From Neonectria sp. B-13 (Eukaryota > Ascomycota > Sordariomycetes > Hypocreales > Nectriaceae), in NCBI GenBank assembly GCA_002682825.1, contig NOKP01000035.1, forward strand, positions 310,001 through 374,000: a DNA stretch of 64,000 nucleotides, written 5' to 3'. Shown here in pieces: positions 20,670 to 33,009 of this stretch. Within the stretch, counting starts at the first letter, position 1. Each line of letters begins with the position of its first letter. A program made the translations under genes and the position numbers. The notes beneath the pieces were generated by a model. That model was not told the DNA's origin. It did not search any database and saw only the letters and a program-made list of their open reading frames with translations.

Positions 20670-23013
20670 TATTTCTCGATGTAGTAGAAGTTGGTCAAGT
20701 AAATCTTTCTCGTATGGAAACGAGGTCCAGCAATTCAATACAAAACATATTCTTATTCAAGTTCGTCCGGCTTCTTACGATAGTAAGCTCGACGGATCAC
20801 ACGGAATCGCTCCGCAAATCGACAAGCAAGCTGACGTGAGACCACGCGTTCGATCATGCGCTGGAAGTGGTAAGCCAGCGCCTGGTTTCCCCAACCGAGG
20901 CTCTTAGACCTCTATTTATGGAAATTGGAGATTGATGGCGGTGGACAAAGACCGACAGCGGGGGTTGGTATGATGGCTCCGCGGCTCAAACCCAAAAAAC
21001 TGGAACAAATCCAATCCATATTACTCCAAGTGGCACCGATCGACGATATTACTAAATCCATCCTTGGCACCGAACGTGTTGTCTACCGAATTCGAACACT
21101 TTTGCCAAGTTGCATAATGCCAGTAGATATGCACTCTGTCCCGAGGTTCTTTATCGGTCTACTGGATGTAGGATGGGCAAGCATTCCCGGGCCGTTGTGG
21201 GTAGAGTATCATCTGGAAGGAACACCTTCTTCGCCAGGGATATCCTCTGTCTCGCACTGCTTGCAATAGCCTGAACTCCCCATGACCCGCTGCCTACTGT
21301 CGAATCCTCGTCGTTGTTTTATAAACGGCTCCTTTGTCAAGGCGCTCGCCTGGACTGCCGAATGCCTCACAAGCTCCGAGCTGAACTCCTCAAGCACATC
21401 ATCACACTGGGTCCCCCTGGAGAAATTCCCTACGGTGTTCCTCGTCTGTCCATAATTATCCAACCCTCCATATAGTTTTCCACATTACTATGGCAGAAAA
21501 GCCCCCGAATGTTGGTTCTGAATATCGATGACGGTCATGTAGAAGAGAACGTTTGGGGTGGCAATTCGTTGGCTTGAAGAGTCTCACGAAGGATAACTTA
21601 TCGAATCTGTTCAGAAGGTGTCTTGTGGAAGCTATCAAACGCAGACTCCTAGACTGATTCGACATAGCCTTGATTATCCGAATAAACGGTGACCTTAACA
21701 CACATCACATGCCCAGGTCAGGAAGCACGCACCAGAGTTACAACATATCAAAACAGAAAGAGTTAATCAATTCTGCCGCCGAAAAGTAAGTTCCCACGAT
21801 CCACACAACCGGTCCTCTTATTGACTTCTCCCATTCGGCATGTGTGAGTTGCCTCTTGAAATTGGCGGTCATGAATTTCTTGAACCCCTCGTTCTGAGGT
21901 GTCGTGTTCCTGTCTGGAGCCAAGACATGACGCGATAAAGCGGTATTGTATATAGCATTGTGCATGGGTTAGCAGTGATACTTGGAAGGCAAGTCTTCAA
22001 AAGGCAACTCTAATCACGTTTTAGCACAGTCTTGATCTTAAGCATGTGTATTAGCAACAAAGTGTTGATCTTTTTGTTAATAATGGCAAAGTAGGCATTT
22101 TGCTAGGTATTGCAAAATCATGGGTTTAAGATGTTAAGCAGTGGGTATATGAGCTTAAGAAGAGGACTGTATAATAGCGTACGCCGACCTTATCTTTCTT
22201 AATGATGTTATTCTATAATTTATGTAGTGTTTAGTCATAAGGCTCCTCCATGGACAATCCAGGAAGAGTCCACATTCTTGGCACGTGAGTCTCCACTCAA
22301 GGATCAGTGAGGGTTAGCTGAGCTGGTTGGCTCGCTTACCTGCAAAATTGTTCCTCCGCCCATTGCCTAAAAAGAGATCTCCATCCAAGGACCAGCCCAT
22401 GCTGGTCACGATATTAATGAGAGCGGTAAAAACGAATTAAGCAACGCTAGGGACGGGCCGTCCCGCTTGAAAGGTGGAATATACGTCCCCTGTAATCACT
22501 CTCTTGCCCTAAGATCTTGTGTGATGTAGATGTTAAGCAGCCCACAATGCCGTGCGAGGTGGTACGTGATCCTAACCCAATTAGAATAGAGATCACACAG
22601 GCAGCCGACCTCATCTACTTTCGACGGTCGGGGTGGTCAAGATAAGATCAAAGACCTTTGACAATGACTCATGAAAGCAGATGCACGTGAGTTATTGCCT
22701 GACGACGCCTAGTCTGATTGCCTGAATAGACGTAAAGCTCATGATTTAATCTGACATATGGATTCGCCTAATTGGATGATGAAGATTCTCTGCATGGATG
22801 CCTAAAACATCAGCCGCACGAGGCTGGCGCTTACTGAAAGTTGACACGCTGTATTAAAGTCAGGCTTTATCACATACCCCCCATTTGTTTCCTTATTATC
22901 ATCATCAAGCCATCATCTAGACATCGTCCTATACCACAATCGTGATTCTGTCTCTCAGCCTTTCTATCGAAACCCTATTCCCTCCCTTACCCTACTCTCC
23001 TCAGCCGCTCAAG
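20670..23013. other. Intergenic, no gene supported
   Basis: This 2.3-kb gap separates the oxidoreductase and the NLR gene. A 75-codon minus-strand frame at 21738-21965 begins with ATG but has no recognisable features. The stretch near 22020-22240 is more AT-rich. No transposon end or RNA gene was identified. Confidence 0.4.
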
Positions 23014-26000
23014 ATGCCTGATGCCAGTATCTACATTGTCGGTTGGATCTGTGCCATAAAGCCAGAGTACGTTGCTGCACAATCGTTCCTCGATGAGAAG
23101 CACGATCGGCCCGACCATGTCTCCACGAACGATAGCAATATATACACTCTGGGCAGAGTTGGGAAGCATAATGTCGTCATCGGTGTTATGCCCGACGGTG
23201 AATATGGCATTGCCGCTGCAGTAGGCGTGGCAAAGGGCATGCTGAATAGCTTCCCGAACGTCAGAATTGGCTTAATGGTTGGCATCGGCGGTGGTGCCCC
23301 CAGCCCTAAAAACGACATCCGTCTGGGTGATATTGTCGTCAGCGCACCTCGGAATGGACGTGGCGGTGTATTCCAATACGATTTCGGGAAAACAATTCAG
23401 GGCCAGACATTCCAAACATCAGGCTTTTTAAACCAGCCTCCCGAGCTCCTGCGGGCGGCCATAGCTGATATCCAAGCTGAGTATGAAATGGATGGCCACC
23501 GACTTGAAGAAGCGATCAATAGGGTCTTTGATCGGAGACCACGACTCCGACAGAACTATCAGCGACCAGGTGAAGGCAGCGATAAACTGTTTCAGAGCAG
23601 AGTCGTTCATCGGGAAACCGAAGGAGCGAGCTGTACAACAGATTGTTATGATGGCCCGTCAAGCTTGGTCGAACGACGCGAACGGACCGACGAAGAAGAT
23701 AATCCGGTCATTCATTATGGTACAATCGCCTCAGCCAACCAGTTGATGAAGGATGCCCTCGTCCGTGATAAACTAGCAGCGGGAAAGAATGTGCTATGCT
23801 TTGAAATGGAGGCAGCAGGATTGATGAACCGCTTCCCTTGTATTGTTATTCGAGGAATCTGCGATTACTCTGACTCACATAAGAACAAGGAGTGGCAAGG
23901 ATATGCGGCGATGGCTGCCGCTGCATATGCAAAGGATCTTCTTTGTCGCATACCGCCAAACAAGGTCGAGGCAGAGAGGCAAATCTCTGCAGTCCTAGAA
24001 TCATGTTAGTACCTCAAGCCCCCATCTTATTGTCGTCCCAATCAAGCGCCTTCAAGTAATAAGGCGGGACATCGATGTACCCAGATCGATTTACTTGCTA
24101 GTTTGGATTTGAACTTTCAATCGTTAATATATTTCATTTTTGAACAGTACAAGAAAAATTAGACCGCGTGGGTTCGACCGCAGATGAAACCAATAACGCA
24201 GTGATAACCATGAAATCCGACCGTTACATCGCCAATCTCGAGCGCTGGTTATCCCCACCAAACTATTCAACCAACGTCAATGCGGCGAGAGAGCGCCGGC
24301 ACCACGACACTGGAACCTGGCTACTTGACAGCCCTGTCTACAAGGAGTGGAAGCTCGGGTCACGCCGACACCTGTGGCTCTACGGCCTGGCAGGATGTGG
24401 CAAGACCGTACTGAGCACAACGGTTCTTGACAATCTTTTGCAGACAGACACGTACACCACGCTTGTATTCTTCTTCGACTTTAACGATGCTGGAAAACAG
24501 ACCCTGGAGAGCCTTCTACGGTCGCTGGCGTTTCAACTTTATCGTTTAGGGGGCGAAGCCACGAGGAGACTTGACTATCTTTTCACATCCCATGACAATG
24601 GGCGGAAACAGCTCGACATGAGTGTCTTGTCAGACTATGTTAAATCGGTAACGCAAACTGATAAAAAAGTTGCCATCGTCGTCGACGCTCTGGATGAGTG
24701 TACGACGAGAAAGGAACTTCTGCATTGGTTGCGAGACTTTACCTCTAGCAATGCCCAGCTTATTGTGACTGGCCGCCCAGAAGCAGAGTTTCGACGCGAG
24801 ATTCCTCAATTCTTTTATGAGAAAAACTGCGTTTTACTCGACAAGAAGGCTGTTGACCTCGACATACGCTCTTACGTCACGACAAGGCTTGAGCAGGACT
24901 CCAATTTCAAGATTAAGAATCTATCTCAGGATCTTCTGTTGAAGATTCGTAACAAAATCGGAGACGGAGCCGATGGCATGTAAGTTGTGACCAGGGCCAC
25001 TGAAGCGCCTGATACATCTGCCTAACATTGAGCGTAGGTTCAGATGGGCAGCTTGTCAATTAGACAGTCTTGCCAAATGCCTGAGTCCTTATGACATTGA
25101 GACGGCTCTCGGGTCTTTACCCAGTGATCTAAATGAGACATACAGCCGCATGCTTCAAAACCTACCGATGGAATACAAGAGCGGCGCGTTTCGTCTCCTA
25201 AAGTTTCTCGTCCACGCCAAGAGGCCGCTGATGCTATCAGAAGCTGTAGAGGTGATAGCGACGGAAATAGATCGAGAGCCTCGAGGATTCCATAAGGAGC
25301 GTAGGCTATTTCAGGAAGCCGACGTTCTGAAATACTGCCCCAGCTTGGTATCAATCGCTCAAGTTACAGGGAGAACGAAGACCGTGGAGGAACTCCACCT
25401 TGCCCACTTCTCAGTCAAGGAGTATCTTCTCAAAAACGGCCAATTTTACCTGGAGAGTGCCAGTATTATCATCACCAGGACCTGTTTGACTTATCTTACA
25501 GACATCGAGGGAAATCACAATAAAATCAAGACGAGTTTCCCGATGGCACAATATGCGGCAGAGTTCTGGATGAATTTCGCCGCTTCAGCAGAAACTTCGG
25601 AAGACATTGGAAGAATAGTCGGCTTTTTACAAGATGAGACCACATTCCAGCGATGGAGTCGGTTATACCAGGCTGACCGTGCATTGGAACGCAACCCACA
25701 ACCTCCCCAAGCATCTAGACTATATTATGCTTGTCTAGGTGGGCTTTCAGGGGTTGCAAGAAGTTTGGTAGACAAGGGGGCAGACGTCAACGCGCAGGGC
25801 GGCAAATGGGGCAATGCTCTCCAGGCTGCCTCACAGGAAGGCCACCATCAGATTGTTCAACTGCTGCTAGACAAGGGAGCCGATGTTAACGCAAAGGGCA
25901 GATACGTCAATGCTCTCCGGGCTGCCTCAGAGGGAGGCCACCATCGGATTGTTCAACTGCTGCTAGACAAGGGAGCCGATATCAACGCAACGAGCTTATA

Positions 26001-26430
26001 CGGCAATGCTCTCCAGGCTGCCTCACAGGGAGGCCACCATCAGATTGTTCAACTGCTGCTGGACAAGGGAGCTGATATTAACGTAGAAGATAGCCACTAT
26101 GGCAGTGCTCTCCAGGCTGCCTCACGGGAAGGCCACCATCAGATTGTTCAACTGCTGCTAGACAAGGGAGCAGACACTAACGCACAGGGCGGCGTATACG
26201 GCAATGCTCTCCAGGCTGCCTCACAGGGAGACCACCATCACATTATTCAACTGCTGCTAGACAGGGGAGCTGATATTAACTTAGAAGACGGCTACTATGG
26301 CAGTGCTCTCCAGGCTGCCTCACGGGAAGGCCACCATCAGATTGTTCAACTGCTCATGCAAAGGGGCGCTGAGTCTCGAAAGCGATCTCACTCGACGAGC
26401 TCAGAAGACTGGTGCTCAGAAGACTGGTGA
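23014..26430 (+). CDS. NLR-type protein: PNP_UDP - NACHT - ankyrin repeats
   Basis: Fungal NOD-like receptor of 1071 residues, the class linked to non-self recognition and heterokaryon incompatibility. Exons are 23014-24004, 24148-24979 and 25038-26430 (3216 bases, GT-AG introns). Residues about 5-315 are a nucleoside-phosphorylase-like domain (GLMVGIGGGAP, LGDIVVS, FEMEAAG at 263-269, RGICDYSDSHKNK). The NACHT NTPase follows with Walker A GLAGCGKT at 410-417 and Walker B VVDALDEC at 508-515. Residues about 836-1055 contain seven ankyrin repeats; the last six share motifs such as ALQAAS, GHHQIVQLLL and KGAD. The exon structure follows the domain layout. A ligand cannot be inferred. The frame is fully open, so the gene looks functional, unlike the nearby repeats. 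Confidence 0.95.
25811..26370 (+). repeat. Tandem near-identical ankyrin-coding repeats (about 96-99 bp units)
   Basis: Units beginning with an AATGCTCTCC- or AGTGCTCTCC-like string start near 25811, 25908, 26003, 26101, 26200 and 26299. Each encodes one 32-33-residue ankyrin repeat. Long runs between units are identical at the DNA level, including silent positions, and variation is concentrated in the short loop between GAD and the next N/SAL. This is seen directly in the sequence. Confidence 0.9.
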
Positions 26431-27353
26431 AGAAGCCTCGTTTCTTGAACCTTACAAATGTTGACCAAAGTCTTTAACGGCTTTCAGACAAATTTTGTGC
26501 CGCTGATGCGGCATCCGTATCTTACGAGGGAACCTAGGGATTTCACGGAACTAGACAGGCCAAAGAGAGATCATGAATCCGCTCTACCCGCGGCGCGACT
26601 TCCTGGGAAGTCGATCTGGGCTGTGCGGGGTAAGGCGGTTGCAGCAGCGGACAGATTTGGCTATCTTGTTGGTCGACAAGCCACTTTCAATCATAGCATC
26701 GATCTCATTATATTGGAAGAGACCGAGTCGTGACGCCATGTCCGCTGTGAGAATGAGCCTGTTTTGGCTCGGTGGAGGAAAGTTGTTCTCACCTAGTGCT
26801 GGGAGGCCCGGTTTGGCGTTGCATTTGTGGCCTTGCTGCATGGCGTGCACCCCTAGAGCCGTTTCTGGCTGTGCTATGCCCCCACTTCAAAGGTATGCAC
26901 TGTTAGTCACCGCGCGGGGTATCAGCCACAGTGCGCCAAAAGGCGTGGTCCGTACGGGAAGTCTTGTAACATTCAACAACTGCATATGTCGGTTACTACT
27001 GTACTGTGTGACTGTATTTTAAGAGGAGCTGGGCTGTAGAGTTTGTTTGCTCTTTCTAGGTGAGACAGTTCAATACGGCTCATGAGCTTACTAATACATA
27101 AGATGATTCTGTCTTACAAATCAACCTGCTGAGCAATCATGCTTAGTACGCATACTTGATGATACGTAACTGTTAGCCCATCTGTGGGGCAAGGCGTAGA
27201 GGACTTGGTCCATGGGTACTAATGTACTCACAGAAAGCGCAATCCGGTATCTTGAGAGACGGGCTATAAGAGATACTAGCTAACCGTTACCATGACGTTG
27301 TGTTGCTTCAAGCAGTGATCCAACGGGTAGCAGTTAGCGGAACATATCGCAAG
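26431..27353. other. Intergenic, no gene supported
   Basis: About 0.9 kb after the NLR gene. A 149-codon plus-strand frame (26573-27022) has no conserved features and an unusual Cys/Arg-rich composition, so it is not called. Confidence 0.4.
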
Positions 27354-28346
27354 ATGTCGTCTAATGTCCCGCCCACGTACCTTATTACCGCCGCCTCCGG
27401 TAACATCGGCAAACGGCTCGTTCCTCTTCTACTATCGCAACCCTCAAAGCCGACTCTTATCCTCCCTACCAGCAACCCTGATCGTCTAGCGTCGCAACTT
27501 CAAACCAAAGCAGACGAACCACGTGTCAAAATCATTCATGGAGACGTCCAAGACCCGATCTTCCTTGAGACTACATTCAAAGCCCACCATGTAACGGCCG
27601 CATTCGTTTGTCTCACTGGCGAGAACGAGTTGATGGTGACACTCAACTTCTTCGACGCAATGAAACGGGCTGGAACCGTCAAGCATCTTGTGTACTTATC
27701 TGCTTGCGGCGACTTCGATCTCGATGCGATTAGGTCGGGCAAGCTTCACGACAATGCAGCGGGCCATGTGCTCGTCAAGCCCATCATTGAAGCCAAACTG
27801 CGATACGGCTTGCCGATACCACGAGGGCAGCCAGGCGGATTTAGTTGGACGATCATCGGACCGAGTCTGTTCTTCGGGAATGACCTGCGCAGTAAGCAGA
27901 GCATCCTGAAGCAGGGGTTCTTTGATGAGCCGCTCGGGAGCCAAGGCGTCAGCAGGGTCGACCCAGGAGACATCGCACTCGCCGTTTCCAATGCGCTGCA
28001 GGACGACGGAAAGGTATGGGCCGGCAAGAAGGTCATGATTGGGAGCTTGGAGACGTACTCGAATATCGCTGTGGCCCAGTTGTGGTCTGACGCGCTTGGA
28101 CTTGATGTCGCTGCTGCGAAGAGCGATGAGGAGGGATTTGCAGCCTTTGAGGAGCTTTATAGGCCGAGGATAAAGTCCATATGGGCAAGAGATCTAAGGT
28201 TGATGTACGAATGGTTTGATGTACATGGTTTTGGGATGACCGAGGCTGAGTTCCAGGATCAAGTCGCGTTGCTGGGGAGAGCGCCAGGAAGCTACGAGCA
28301 GTTTGTTAGGAAGACTGCAGAGGACTGGAAAGTCGAGTTGGCCTAA
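27354..28346 (+). CDS. NmrA-like / atypical SDR NAD(P)-binding protein
   Basis: Single-exon 330-residue Rossmann-fold protein of the NmrA-like atypical short-chain dehydrogenase group; members act as redox sensors or NAD(P)H-dependent reductases in the cytosol. The dinucleotide-binding loop is ITAASGNIGKRL (residues 11-22, Gly16 and Gly19). Family features follow: HGDVQDPIFLE near residue 62, a VKHLVYLSACGDFD strand, and a central FSWTIIGPSLFF segment. The canonical YxxxK pair is not obvious, as usual for this branch. ATG at 27354 is chosen because it starts directly before the first beta strand; the open frame extends 54 bp upstream without another ATG. It may serve neighbouring metabolism, but no partner is shown. 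Confidence 0.87.
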   Translation: MSSNVPPTYLITAASGNIGKRLVPLLLSQPSKPTLILPTSNPDRLASQLQTKADEPRVKIIHGDVQDPIFLETTFKAHHVTAAFVCLTGENELMVTLNFFDAMKRAGTVKHLVYLSACGDFDLDAIRSGKLHDNAAGHVLVKPIIEAKLRYGLPIPRGQPGGFSWTIIGPSLFFGNDLRSKQSILKQGFFDEPLGSQGVSRVDPGDIALAVSNALQDDGKVWAGKKVMIGSLETYSNIAVAQLWSDALGLDVAAAKSDEEGFAAFEELYRPRIKSIWARDLRLMYEWFDVHGFGMTEAEFQDQVALLGRAPGSYEQFVRKTAEDWKVELA

Positions 28347-29311
28347 TCATAGAGGTTGTTTTCTGGATGGATTACATGTCAGTCAAACTTGCCTAATGGC
28401 CATAAGATGAAGATCAATAAAATCGTTGGTTCATCTCGCTACACTGAGAGCTGGCACAGAATAAAGGGCGAAAAACAGCACCCATGACGCGGCGAACAGA
28501 AGCATCTTAAGGTTGAAGCGTAGAAGCTGTGCTAAATGGCTGTGCAAACAGGGATTCTTTGGAGGTTAAACTTGTGCGCTTGCTTGCTAGCTAAGCTATT
28601 AGAAAACTAGACATTTCTTAAGTTCCAACTCAGTTTGACGCCTTGCTGGGTGCTCTGGGCTCTCGAATCGCGTCGCTCCCTAGTTGGTTCCTTGTCTGCA
28701 TTCCCGAGGATGAAGAGAGTTCCCTCGGCCCGGGCGTTGGCGGCCGAACTAAACCCCATGCATCCAGGCGGCGTAACCTGAACGCGCCATCTGGACCAGA
28801 GCGCATCGGCAGATATCTCAACCAATGATGCAGCACTTGGCAGACGAAAGTCTCCACGGGCAGGGGGCAATCAAAAGCCGGGATTCTGCTCATGAACCAA
28901 CACGAGCTGTGGATCTATAATAAACAAATGGCGGTATTGATATCAAGAACTGGGTTCGGCGAATCGACTCCACATTCTCCCTCAACGAATGGTTCCTGCC
29001 ACAGTGGCATCACAAGCCTGATTTGTACGGCCAGCTCTTGTGTACGTACACGCAAGCATCCTCCTGTTCTCTTCTCCCATCGCTAGTTTGTGGGGAGGAC
29101 GACGCTAATACCAAAGCCCACAACGGCCCGTCAGCGCCTCGCACCATTCGTCCACCAGCCAATAACCATGTCTCAAGGTGTGTGGGACTCTCGAGAAGAA
29201 TTATCAGGCCACCTTCCACCCCGCTCCCGTGACGTGTTTCCTCCCAACTTTGTTTTCTTCGCCGATCGATTTCAAGAGTGTCTCTCATTCCGACCGAGCG
29301 ACTGCAACACC
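28347..29311. other. Intergenic, no gene supported
   Basis: About 1 kb upstream of the nine-exon methyltransferase. Competing short frames occur on both strands without family resemblance. Confidence 0.4.
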
Positions 29312-30818
29312 ATGTCGGTCCCAATCGAAGCTGTGAGTGCTACGTCCCAGAGGCTCTTTTTTGTGTATCTGTGCATGTTTGTTTCAAAGAGGCTTAGGCT
29401 GCTACTTACATTTGCCTGTACTTTGACTTGTCTACGATGCTTGTACTGAGACTGAAATAGGACCCTGGCTTTGGCGAGGGTGATTCTGGTGCAGACAGGT
29501 AATCACGCTTCCTCATAGCTATTTACATGTCAGGCACTCACTAAGACACAGTGACTATTCATCCACATCCTCGATTACCTCCAGCCTCTTTGACAGCCAT
29601 TATTTTCAGGGTCGATCCTACGCCAACCCTAAATATGGCAGGCACTGGTACAACGAACCTCCTGGAATGCTCATGAACGTCTACTCACAAATCCCAGGGC
29701 TCCGAATGACGAGGAGCAACTCGAAGCCCTTGACATCATGTATGGTGTCTCCAACTGTCTAAAAACATGCGTCATAATGTTAATCCTGTCCCAACAGACA
29801 TCACTGGTTGACGTTGATGTTGGACGACAAACTGTATCTGCCACCTCTTGAGAAAAACCCTCAGGTTTGTCTACATCCTTTTTGCTGGGTGGGGCTTAGA
29901 CTGAGACGCCATAGAAAATCCTCGACATCGGGACCGGGACGGGAATATGGGCCATGTAAGTGTAACGGGCCATGGACGTTCCCTTGCTGATTTGGTAAAA
30001 GAAACATTGCCGATGAGTTTCCGTCTGCCAAGGTCATCGCCACGGACATCACACCCACGCAGCCATCTTGGGTGCCACCAAATGTCGAGTTCCAGATTGA
30101 CGATGCCCAGATGGACTGGACCTTTGAACCTGAATCGTTTGATTTCATACACATCCGTTACATGCACGGGACTATCGATGACTGGAACAAATTATACCGT
30201 CAGGTATTCAAGTTCCTGAAGCCTGGGGGTTGGTTCCAGCACATTGAGCCTGATCTTCAAATGCGACCTCAAAATGAAGAAGTGAAACTTGACGACGAAC
30301 AGTACGTGTTACAAGCTTACCCAGGCGAGAATAGCTTCAGACATAAAGACTGATTTAAATCACCACCCCAGCATCTTTAGCAGGTGGGCCGATGTATTCC
30401 GGCAAGTGGGCGATAAGATGGGGAAAACACTCGACTTCAGTGACCGGAAGCTGGAGAAGCTTGCGCAGGCCGCCGGCTTTGCGCATATCGAGTACGAAAC
30501 GCACAAGATCCCCGTCGGTCGGTGGCCAAAGGACCAGAAGATGAAAGAGCTGGGCACGTTTGTCGGTCTCTCCTTCAGCCAGGCCTTGGACGGCTTCGTC
30601 AAGTTGCCCCTGTGCGAGATTCTGGGCTGGAGCCCTGAGGAGATGCAGCTCTTTGCTGTTGAGATGCGCCGTGCTTTGCATGACCCGAAGACGCAGACTA
30701 CCGGATTTGTGTATGTACCCATCTTCGAAACCATGGCCACTCAACTAATCCGTTTCATAGATTTAGCGTGTACGGCCAAAAGCCTGAAAAGCCGGCAGAG
30801 TCACCTCCGAGTGAGTAG
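29312..30818 (+). CDS. LaeA-like SAM-dependent methyltransferase (copy 1)
   Basis: Class I methyltransferase of the fungal LaeA-like / TAM-domain group. Nine exons: 29312-29332, 29461-29498, 29552-29647, 29698-29739, 29798-29864, 29915-29955, 30002-30301, 30372-30710 and 30761-30818, 1002 bases, 333 residues. The N-terminus is acidic and Ser-rich (SVPIEADPGFGEGDSGADSD), then GRSYANPKYGRHWAPNDEEQ. The SAM motif I is ILDIGTGTGIWAI (Asp92, glycines 94-98), followed by FADEF-like IADEFPSAKVIATDITP, WVPPNVEFQIDD, the FDFIHIRYMHG motif and FLKPGGW. The last exon ends KPAESPPSE. All introns are GT-AG. It lies directly left of the AT-rich block and faces a paralogue at its right side. Such proteins may act in secondary metabolism; the substrate is unknown. 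Confidence 0.9.
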
Positions 30819-30927
30819 ACGTTTGGATATGGCTTCCTTGAAAGGACATAACCCCCTTATTTACTATTTTTTATGCCACATTACTCAGAGATAAAACTCA
30901 AGCATACTAAAAGCCATTTCCATTTCT

Positions 30928-31068
30928 AGAGCTAAGCTTCTACTGCTCTAAGCTAAGCTATTACTAAGCTTGGGCTAAGGATTCTAGAGCTAGACTGAGC
31001 TAGGCTAAGCTTAGGCTAAGGATCTTAGAGCTTATACTAAATTAGGCTAAGCTTTAGGCTAAGGTGCT
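30928..31068. repeat. Degenerate short repeats of GCTAAGCTT type
   Basis: Multiple variants of GCTAAGC, GGCTAAGG and TAGAGCTA occur in about 140 bp at the left edge of the AT-rich block. Unit length is irregular. Origin unknown; it may be the decayed edge of a repeat. Confidence 0.4.
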
Positions 31069-31230
31069 TAAAGAGGCCTACTTTTAGAATTATAGACCTC
31101 TATAAAGAACCTAAATCTAAGATAATATTCTTAAATTTAAGCTGTAATTAATCTTTCCTATATTAAAAAATTTAATCTGTAGTTTATAATTAAATAGTTT
31201 AAGAAATCTATATTTATAATACTATTTAAC

Positions 31231-31690
31231 CCTCTATAAGAGAACTTAATATATAATAATTACTATATTATATATTGATTTTTTTATCTTAAGCTTAGTT
31301 AGTTTTTAAAGTTTTTTATTAACTATTATATTTAACCTAAACCTATTTACCTTTTCTATTTAGTCTAAGATTTTCCTTAATTTTATATAATCCTTCTCTT
31401 AATTTCTAGATAGATTAGCTAACTATTTGTATTAATTCTATGCACTCTAGTAGCTCTTAGAACTAAAAGGCATATTTATCTTTAGATAATTTATTAATAA
31501 TAACTTTATTATCTTTATTATTTAATTTAATCTTTAATTACTTAATAAAAGCTTTAAATAGTATCTTTTCCTGTATAAAGCTAATATTATTAATCTTAAT
31601 AGCTTTATTATTAAGAAATAAATAATAGTTAAATATAATTAAATATACCTTTTAAATAATACTAATTACTATTTATAGTAATTTTAGCCT
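31231..31690. repeat. Left arm of a large inverted repeat
   Basis: Begins CCTCTATAAGAGAAC and is the inverted, diverged counterpart of 32180-32641. Matching blocks include TATATTGATTT, CTAAACCTATTTACCTTTT and AATTTCTAGATAG. The differences are mostly C/T and G/A, as expected from RIP. Confidence 0.7.
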
Positions 31691-32179
31691 TAGTTAATAT
31701 TATCTAATAGATTAAAACAATATAATAGATAATATATAATAGTTAATATAATAAGATATTATACTTAGTACAATTAATCCTAATAACTTAAATATAATAA
31801 GCTTTCCTAGTAATATAGTTTGTATTAATATTATACCTTAAGCCTATTTTTATAATCTATTTAGATCCCTCTCTCTTACCTTAATATCTAATTTATAAAA
31901 AGCTTATCCTAAACTATAGTATATATAAATAACTATCTCTTATTAAGCTAATAAGTTAGACTAGTCTTCTTCTCTCTTTCTTAATATACTATAATATAGT
32001 ATAATATAACTATAATATATATTACTTTTCTAATTGTCTATTATACCTTATAATTAGATAGTAAGATATAGAGCTATAAGATATATAAAATAGAATACTA
32101 TTACTCTCTAGATAGAGAGATAAAAGCTATTAAGTATAAATAGTAACTTTACTAAGCTAAACTTTATAACCTTAATAGC

Positions 32180-32641
32180 TTTAAGTCTAGCTATATAGTA
32201 ATTAGTACTATTTAAAAGGTATATTTAGCTATATTTAGCTATTGCTTACTCCTTAATGATAAAGCTACTAAGGTTAATAATATTAGCTTTATTATAAAGG
32301 AAAAAATACTACTTAAAGCCTTTATTAAGCAATTAGAAACTAGGTTAGATAATAAAGATAATAAAGTTATTATTAATGAATTATCTAGAGATAGATATAC
32401 CTTTTTGTTCTAGGAGCTGCTAGGGTATATAGAACTAGTGTAGATAGTTAGCTAGTCTACTATCTAGAAATTAGGAGAAGGATTATATAGGGTTAAGGAA
32501 AAACTTAGACTGAATAGAAAAGGTAAATAGGTTTAGATTAAATGCAAAAGTTAATAAAGAACTTTAAAACTAACTAGGCTTAAGATAAAGAAATCAATAT
32601 ATAATATAATAATTATTATATATTAGGTTTCTTTATAGAGG
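32180..32641. repeat. Right arm of the large inverted repeat
   Basis: Its reverse complement matches 31231-31690 through about 455 bp and ends at TTTCTTTATAGAGG. The central 490 bp between the arms is unique AT-rich sequence. The structure could be a foldback element or two inverted copies of a fragment; no target duplication directly abutting the arms was found. Confidence 0.7.
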
Positions 32642-32658
32642 AATACTAATTACTATAT

Positions 32659-33009
32659 TTATTTAAATATAATAGTCCTTAGTAGTATATACTTAGAGAA
32701 GGAGCTAAAGGTTAAATAGTATAAAAGAAAATAGAAAAAATAATAGTATAATAGGCTTAATACTTAAGCTTAAGATAATAATAACTTAAGAAGATAAAAG
32801 TTTCCACTATAAAGTTAAGATATAAGTTTTACTGCTTTAATTAGCTAGAAAAGCTAGATCTTAGAAAAGGCTAAAATCCCTTAGGATAAAAGTCTAATCT
32901 TTATACTTTCTAAGCTCTTTATATTCTATTTAATCTTCTATATAATATAATAACTATACTATTAATTATATAAAATAATTACTATTTAAATTATACTATA
33001 GCCTAATAA
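32659..33009. repeat. Repeat R1, first copy, left half (split by gypsy insertion)
   Basis: Strongly similar to 52069-52102 plus 52649-53040, including the blocks AGAGAAGGAGCTAAAGG, GATAAAAGTTTCCA and AAAAGGCTAAAATCCCTT. It breaks off at AATAA (33005-33009), the target duplication of the outer gypsy element, and resumes at 51371. Confidence 0.8.

Noticed and set aside
25040..25354. 104-codon minus-strand frame inside the NLR gene
   Set aside because: It is antisense to a strongly supported coding exon and has no features of its own.
25811..26370. CRISPR-like array
   Set aside because: The regular repeats are coding ankyrin units in frame with the NLR; there are no short repeat-spacer units.
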